NCBI RefSeq assembly: GCF_901933205.1
Contig: NC_044573.1
Span: forward strand, 87,130,546-87,194,545
Direction of reading: 5' to 3'
Length of the DNA: 64,000 nucleotides
Source: Camarhynchus parvulus
Lineage: Eukaryota; Chordata; Aves; Passeriformes; Thraupidae
Shown: in pieces, positions 59,621 through 64,000 of the stretch
How positions within the stretch are numbered: position 1 is the stretch's first letter
Layout: every line of letters starts with the position of its first letter
Notes under the pieces: model-generated
Told to the model about the DNA's origin: nothing
Seen by the model: only the letters and a program-made list of their open reading frames with translations
Database searches by the model: none
Program-made: the position numbers and the translations under genes

Positions 59621-62600
59621 TCAAAGGTGCTATAGGCTCAAATTTCCTGCTCAGGCCAATAGGAATAACAAGTGTCAGCACCTCTGAAGGACTGGACATT
59701 GTAACTTTGGTAGCTCATTTTAGTCCATAATGTGTACATGTTACTCCAGAAGATCTCTGAAAATCTTTAACGTAGGAAACATTAATTGTCTTTCATTTTC
59801 ATGACTTCTCTCTCAAATGCCATTTATAACTAAAGATACAATCAATTCTAGATCTATATAGCTATTTACAGGATAATCTCTCTGGCCTGGAGCTTAGTAC
59901 TATGTATTGTACTTTTCTTCTTAAAGGATGAACTTGGTGCATCAGTGGAGACTTAGTCTTCTAGAAGAATGTGGTCTATTGGTTAGAAAGAGGCTAATTA
60001 TGAGAACCTGAGATACAATTTCCTTGTGGCACTATTCTTGCATTTCAGTCCAGATTTTTCAAAAGAATAGGTAAGATGAGAGGGAGGACTTTTTTATTAA
60101 AAATTTTTTGGCATAGGAAGAAGACAGTCTCATGTATTCAAATGTTTCTATAAAGCCAATTATTAATTGACCAGGTATTATTTGATTACCTTTTGTAAAT
60201 ATTTTTTCTAGGTTTTTCTTTGACCTAATGTCATGCAATGTATTATCTGTCATGGCAACTATAGTCTTATGAAGTGCTCAATCACTTTATGCTTTAGCCT
60301 TCCCCAACAGCTGTTTTACTTGACATTGTTGCGATTCCTCCTAGTTTTCAATGCTGTTAAGTGAGAGAAAGGGATTTGCATTCATTTGGATATTAAAGTT
60401 TTCTATTTAAAGAGAAAAAGGAGAATACTGTTTTTTAATTAAAAAAGAATAAAGAAAAATATCTAAACGGACAGAATGTTTAAATATCAAATAAAATAAT
60501 AGGATTTTCAGTATTTGTATGTGTAAGCTTCATTTTTAAGTAAAGCTATTATATCAATGTTATTTTAAGAAATTATTTTTCTTCATCTCTTCTAAGAAAA
60601 ATAAAACTCAAATAACTGTGGAAAGCACAGCAGGATTTGATTTCATAGCTATTGCACTTCCTTTACCATAAGAAGACTATTTTTGCTCTTCAACCATGGA
60701 AAATGCAGAATTGATAAAGAGTGTTGAACAAGATATATATTTTTTCTATATAATTTGAAATGATTTAACAAACACCTGCTGAATTAAAGCATTACAGATA
60801 CGGGGAAACAGAATTTAAAAAGTCCTCTAAGCTTTTCTTTTGTTTAGTTATAAGCAAATAAATAATCATAAAGTTAAAAACTAGTATTGCAACCCAGCTG
60901 CAAAATAATTATCAGTAATCATTTATTTGAGACATAAAATATCTCAGCCCACAGTTGAAAGATGTCTATTACGCCCAAATTTGGGAAAGATATATTTTTA
61001 TTTCAGAAGATGTATTTTTAGCTTATCCTTAAAGAAGGAGAAAAAATGTAGAAAGCAAAGGGTTTTTAAGAAAACTTGGACAGCATAAGAGGGGAGTCTG
61101 TATCCTTTTCAAACACAGAAGTTCATGGGTCACTGTGGAAGGCCAGGAAAATTTTTATGCCTTGTCAGGTGTGTTCCCCAGATCCCTGTGAGACAAACAG
61201 AGAGGAAAAGGGTTCAGTACTCCTAACCTGGGCCGGAAAAGAAAGAACCAAAATATCGATGCTCATGGACAAATCCTAATTAACATCTTTCTAAAGAGGG
61301 GGCGAATAACACCTGCTGACACAATTTGTATTCTTCTTGCTGCTACCTTAATGCCAGGGGGATACATTGTGTTAGCTGAGTTAGTTCTGAGGCAAGAACA
61401 TCACTAAAGGTCAATGGCAGTTTTTGGAGGTGTTCTGTGCTGTGTTAGAAAGGGAGATTCTGGCCTTAATTTTGTCTTTGTAAGAGAAAGCATATCTTGA
61501 TTCTCTTTTTTATCTTTTCATATTTTCACATAGATCTCCAGAATTAAAATGTTCCAACATTTCTAGGAATTTCTTTTAACCACAACTTTAACTTAGCAGT
61601 ACTTTTTGTGTGGAGAAGATAAATAAAATATGAGACATTCATTAGCAAATGATTCTGGTTTTTCTCTGGACAATTTCTATTGAGTAAACAGCATATCTTT
61701 CAGACACAAATTATACAATCAGATGTTATATCATTTTTGAAATTCTAAGGATAACTAGAGAGCATTAACTAATTTTTGCCAGAGACTGTGGCCATCAAGC
61801 TAAATACTGGTGAAATATGGTTATCAAGATAAATATCTGGTTATTTTTATAAAAAGATTTTTCATTCAAAAATAAATATTTTTGATGAAAATATTCTTAT
61901 TCTTTTATTTATTTAGTTTAAAAAAATTCAAGAAATACCTTTTTTAAATTAAAATAATCACTAGGAGAAATAAACCCAAGAGTGAGCAATAGCCAGCAAT
62001 GGAAATAGAAATAGCTGTGAGAAGAGAGTGTATAATGAATGAACATTTCTTATCCAGCATCTAAATACTGAATGTTATCTAAAATCTGAGCCATAATTGG
62101 GCTTTGCTACCTCTAGCTGCTTTGTTATTCTAATATTTCCACTATTGAAATGGAGATAAATGGAGAAATGGAGATCTCATGCCATTGTTTCTGCTTGTCC
62201 ACAGCAGCAGCATTAAGCACAGGGTTGAAATCACAGCATATTTGTTCCTGCAGATATGAGTTCTTGTGCCACCATCATTCTGGTGCTTTGTCTCAACATA
62301 TTTCACAGTCTTGAAGGTCTGATATCCTGACCTGTTTCTCCTTTACTGTTGTCACTGTAGTGATAAGCTTGTGCCTTGCAGTCACAATGAATGCAAGATA
62401 ATATCTCCCTGTCTCCGCCTCCAAAACAACAATGTTTTTCCTTCTGGACTAAATAGAGAGAATCATCTCATTCTCTGATTTTAGCAAAACTGATATGTGT
62501 TATTAACCTAGAGAGTGTTTTATGGGATGGAGAGTACGCCAAACATTACTTTAAGTCAGCCCTCACTCAATGACGTATCATAACCTGCTGCTGCATATTA

Positions 62601-63579
62601 CAATGGTTCAAGGCAAAGGCAAATTTAGCTTTCCAACCTAGAATTTGTCTCACAGCTAAAATTACATTAATCTCTCAGGCTGTTCTTTCTACTTAACAAT
62701 CAGGTTTTTCTGTTGGACATATTGGGTGAAGTAATATATTATTTATCAAACAATTAAAAAGCCCACAAACAAATATTTGGTTCTTTTGTCATTAAGACCT
62801 TACATAAATAATGCAGTTTAAAAAACTAGCTAAAAGTCGGTGTAAAATAAAAAGAGAAATTACAGGCAAGATCAATTTTTCCTGAGCTAAGAAAAATATC
62901 TGAAATCTCGACTTTGGGTCAAGTTTTGCTTTGTCAGCAGGGACAGGATTTCAACCACTATATCTGTCTGTCTGATAGCTAAGCTGAAAATTTTATGACA
63001 TCTTTTTGTTTAGGCATTTAAGGAACAAATACAATTAAAACTTCGTGAAAATAAGATTCATGAGTAGCATGGGGAAATCAGTAGGGATCTCTTGTTTCCT
63101 CCTCCTTCCACTGCAAATGCAAAGCACACACACTGGAGCCAGCAGGTGTATGATTGCATCCTTTATGGCTGACTGCTCCATTGTTAGGTACCAAGTCAGC
63201 TGTTGGCTTGTATGGCAAACTGGTTTTTGAGGTATTTTAGTGAAACACCTGAGGTTACACTCATAGTTCAATCTGGGACTAGACTATAGATTAATTATTT
63301 CTTCCCCTGGTCTGCCATCCAACATATTCCATAGGTCTTCTCTCTCCTTAACCGATCAAGATTGTATTCCACATTGGAGACGAAAACAAAGTCACTCCTA
63401 AAATGGGTTGAAAAGTGCTTACAGAAGGTGATAGGACATAGCAACAGGCATTTTCCAAGGAGCTTATAGGCAGCAGCCAAAGACCTGCTCTGTTAGTATC
63501 TCTGGAGATCAAATGAGGGAGAAGTAAGCGTGGAGGGAGTGCCAGATCTCGTGGAAGATGCCGAAGAACTCATGCTTCT
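59621..63579. other. Intergenic, no gene recognised
   Basis: AT-rich sequence that may include extended HCRTR2 3' UTR in its first kilobase. No mobile element or coding exon is evident. Composition rises in GC toward 63.5 kb as the next CpG island is approached. Confidence 0.6.
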
Positions 63580-63720
63580 CATCTGGACGTGGTCCGGCTC
63601 AGCGTTTGTGTCAAGAGAAGAAATGTACGCAGAGGGTGTGCGCCAGTGGGAGCCGAGGCCGCTCCCGGAGGCGGGAAGCTTCATTCCGTGCCCTGGCCGC
63701 AGGAGGTGGGCAGAGGCAGG

Positions 63721-63786
63721 GGCAGTGCTGCAGGGGCAGTGCTGCAGGGGCAGAGGCAGGGGCAGTGCTGCAGGGGCAGTGCTGCC
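63721..63786. repeat. 14-bp GC-rich short tandem repeat
   Basis: The unit GGCAGTGCTGCAGG occurs four times, interrupted by one 12-bp GGCAGAGGCAGG variant. It lies in the presumed promoter/5' UTR of the next gene and produces spurious repetitive open frames. Confidence 0.9.
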
Positions 63787-63954
63787 CGGGCGGGATTCAG
63801 CGCTGCCGCCGCCCGCGCCGCGCTCGGAGCGCCCGGAGCGGCGGGCGGGGCCGGCGGGCGCTGTCCCCGGGCCGGTGCTGAAGGGGCGGCCCCGCTCGGC
63901 ACCTGAGGACGCACTCGGTACCCGCGGCCCCGCTCCGGCACCCGCGGCAGCGCC

Positions 63955-63982
63955 ATGGCCGAGGCCGCGCTCCTCGGCCCCG
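63955..63982 (+). CDS. Candidate first coding exon of an unidentified gene (partial)
   Basis: An ATG in good context (GCGCCATGG, G at +4) opens MAEAALLGP followed by a split codon. A near-perfect donor, G|GTAAGT, starts at 63983. Position at the end of a CpG island is typical of a first exon. In mammals HCRTR2 neighbours are, as I recall, FAM83B, GFRAL and HMGCLL1. The nine residues do not match any of these well enough to name the gene. Confidence 0.4.
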
Positions 63983-64000
63983 GTAAGTGCGGCGGGCGGG

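Larger units (their letters stand above)
63580..64000. promoter_or_regulatory. Second CpG island, probable promoter of next gene
   Basis: GC and CpG density rise sharply from about 63580 to the window end, with GGGCGGGGC motifs near 63840-63850 and many CG dinucleotides. It resembles the HCRTR2 island and probably marks the promoter of a right-hand neighbour transcribed on the + strand. It continues beyond the window. Confidence 0.7.

Noticed and set aside
1..64000. CRISPR arrays, operons, prophage or other prokaryotic systems
   Set aside because: The window is vertebrate: split genes with GT-AG introns, CpG islands and CR1 elements. The tandem repeats are micro- and minisatellites without spacers.

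Overview
The window is vertebrate nuclear DNA, almost certainly from a bird. It carries avian-style CR1 retroposon tails, one stretch resembling avian ERVL LTR sequence, few repeats overall, and fairly compact introns. I cannot fix the species from sequence alone. No bacterial, plasmid or CRISPR content is visible.

The only gene I can assign firmly is HCRTR2, the type 2 orexin/hypocretin receptor, on the + strand. Eight coding exons run from 26992 to 58993 and join without a frame break. Exons 1-7 match the vertebrate receptor through all seven membrane segments. The gene has two possible ends. Exon 7 can read to its own stop (57620-57622), giving 445 aa, close to the mammalian length. Alternatively it can splice at 57596 to an eighth exon (58800-58993), giving 501 aa with a 64-residue tail that has no mammalian counterpart I know of.

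Layout: 1-26.5 kb is a gene-free upstream flank with CR1 copies, an LTR remnant and a 242-bp pure GGAA microsatellite. From 26.5 to 28.6 kb lies a CpG island holding the promoter, exon 1 and an 11-copy GC-rich minisatellite at the start of intron 1. Intron 1 (13.4 kb) contains CR1 relics, a GC-rich unclassified block and candidate conserved non-coding elements. Exons 2-8 and introns 2-7 fill 40.6-59.0 kb, followed by an AU-rich 3' UTR. From 59.6 to 63.5 kb I see no gene. A second CpG island begins near 63.58 kb and ends at the window edge with an ATG followed by a good splice donor. This is probably the first coding exon of an unidentified neighbouring gene.

I found no previously undescribed multi-gene system. 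The points most worth checking are the alternative receptor C-terminus, the possible 5' UTR mini-intron and uORF, the GGAA array, the CpG-island minisatellite, and the partial gene at the right edge.
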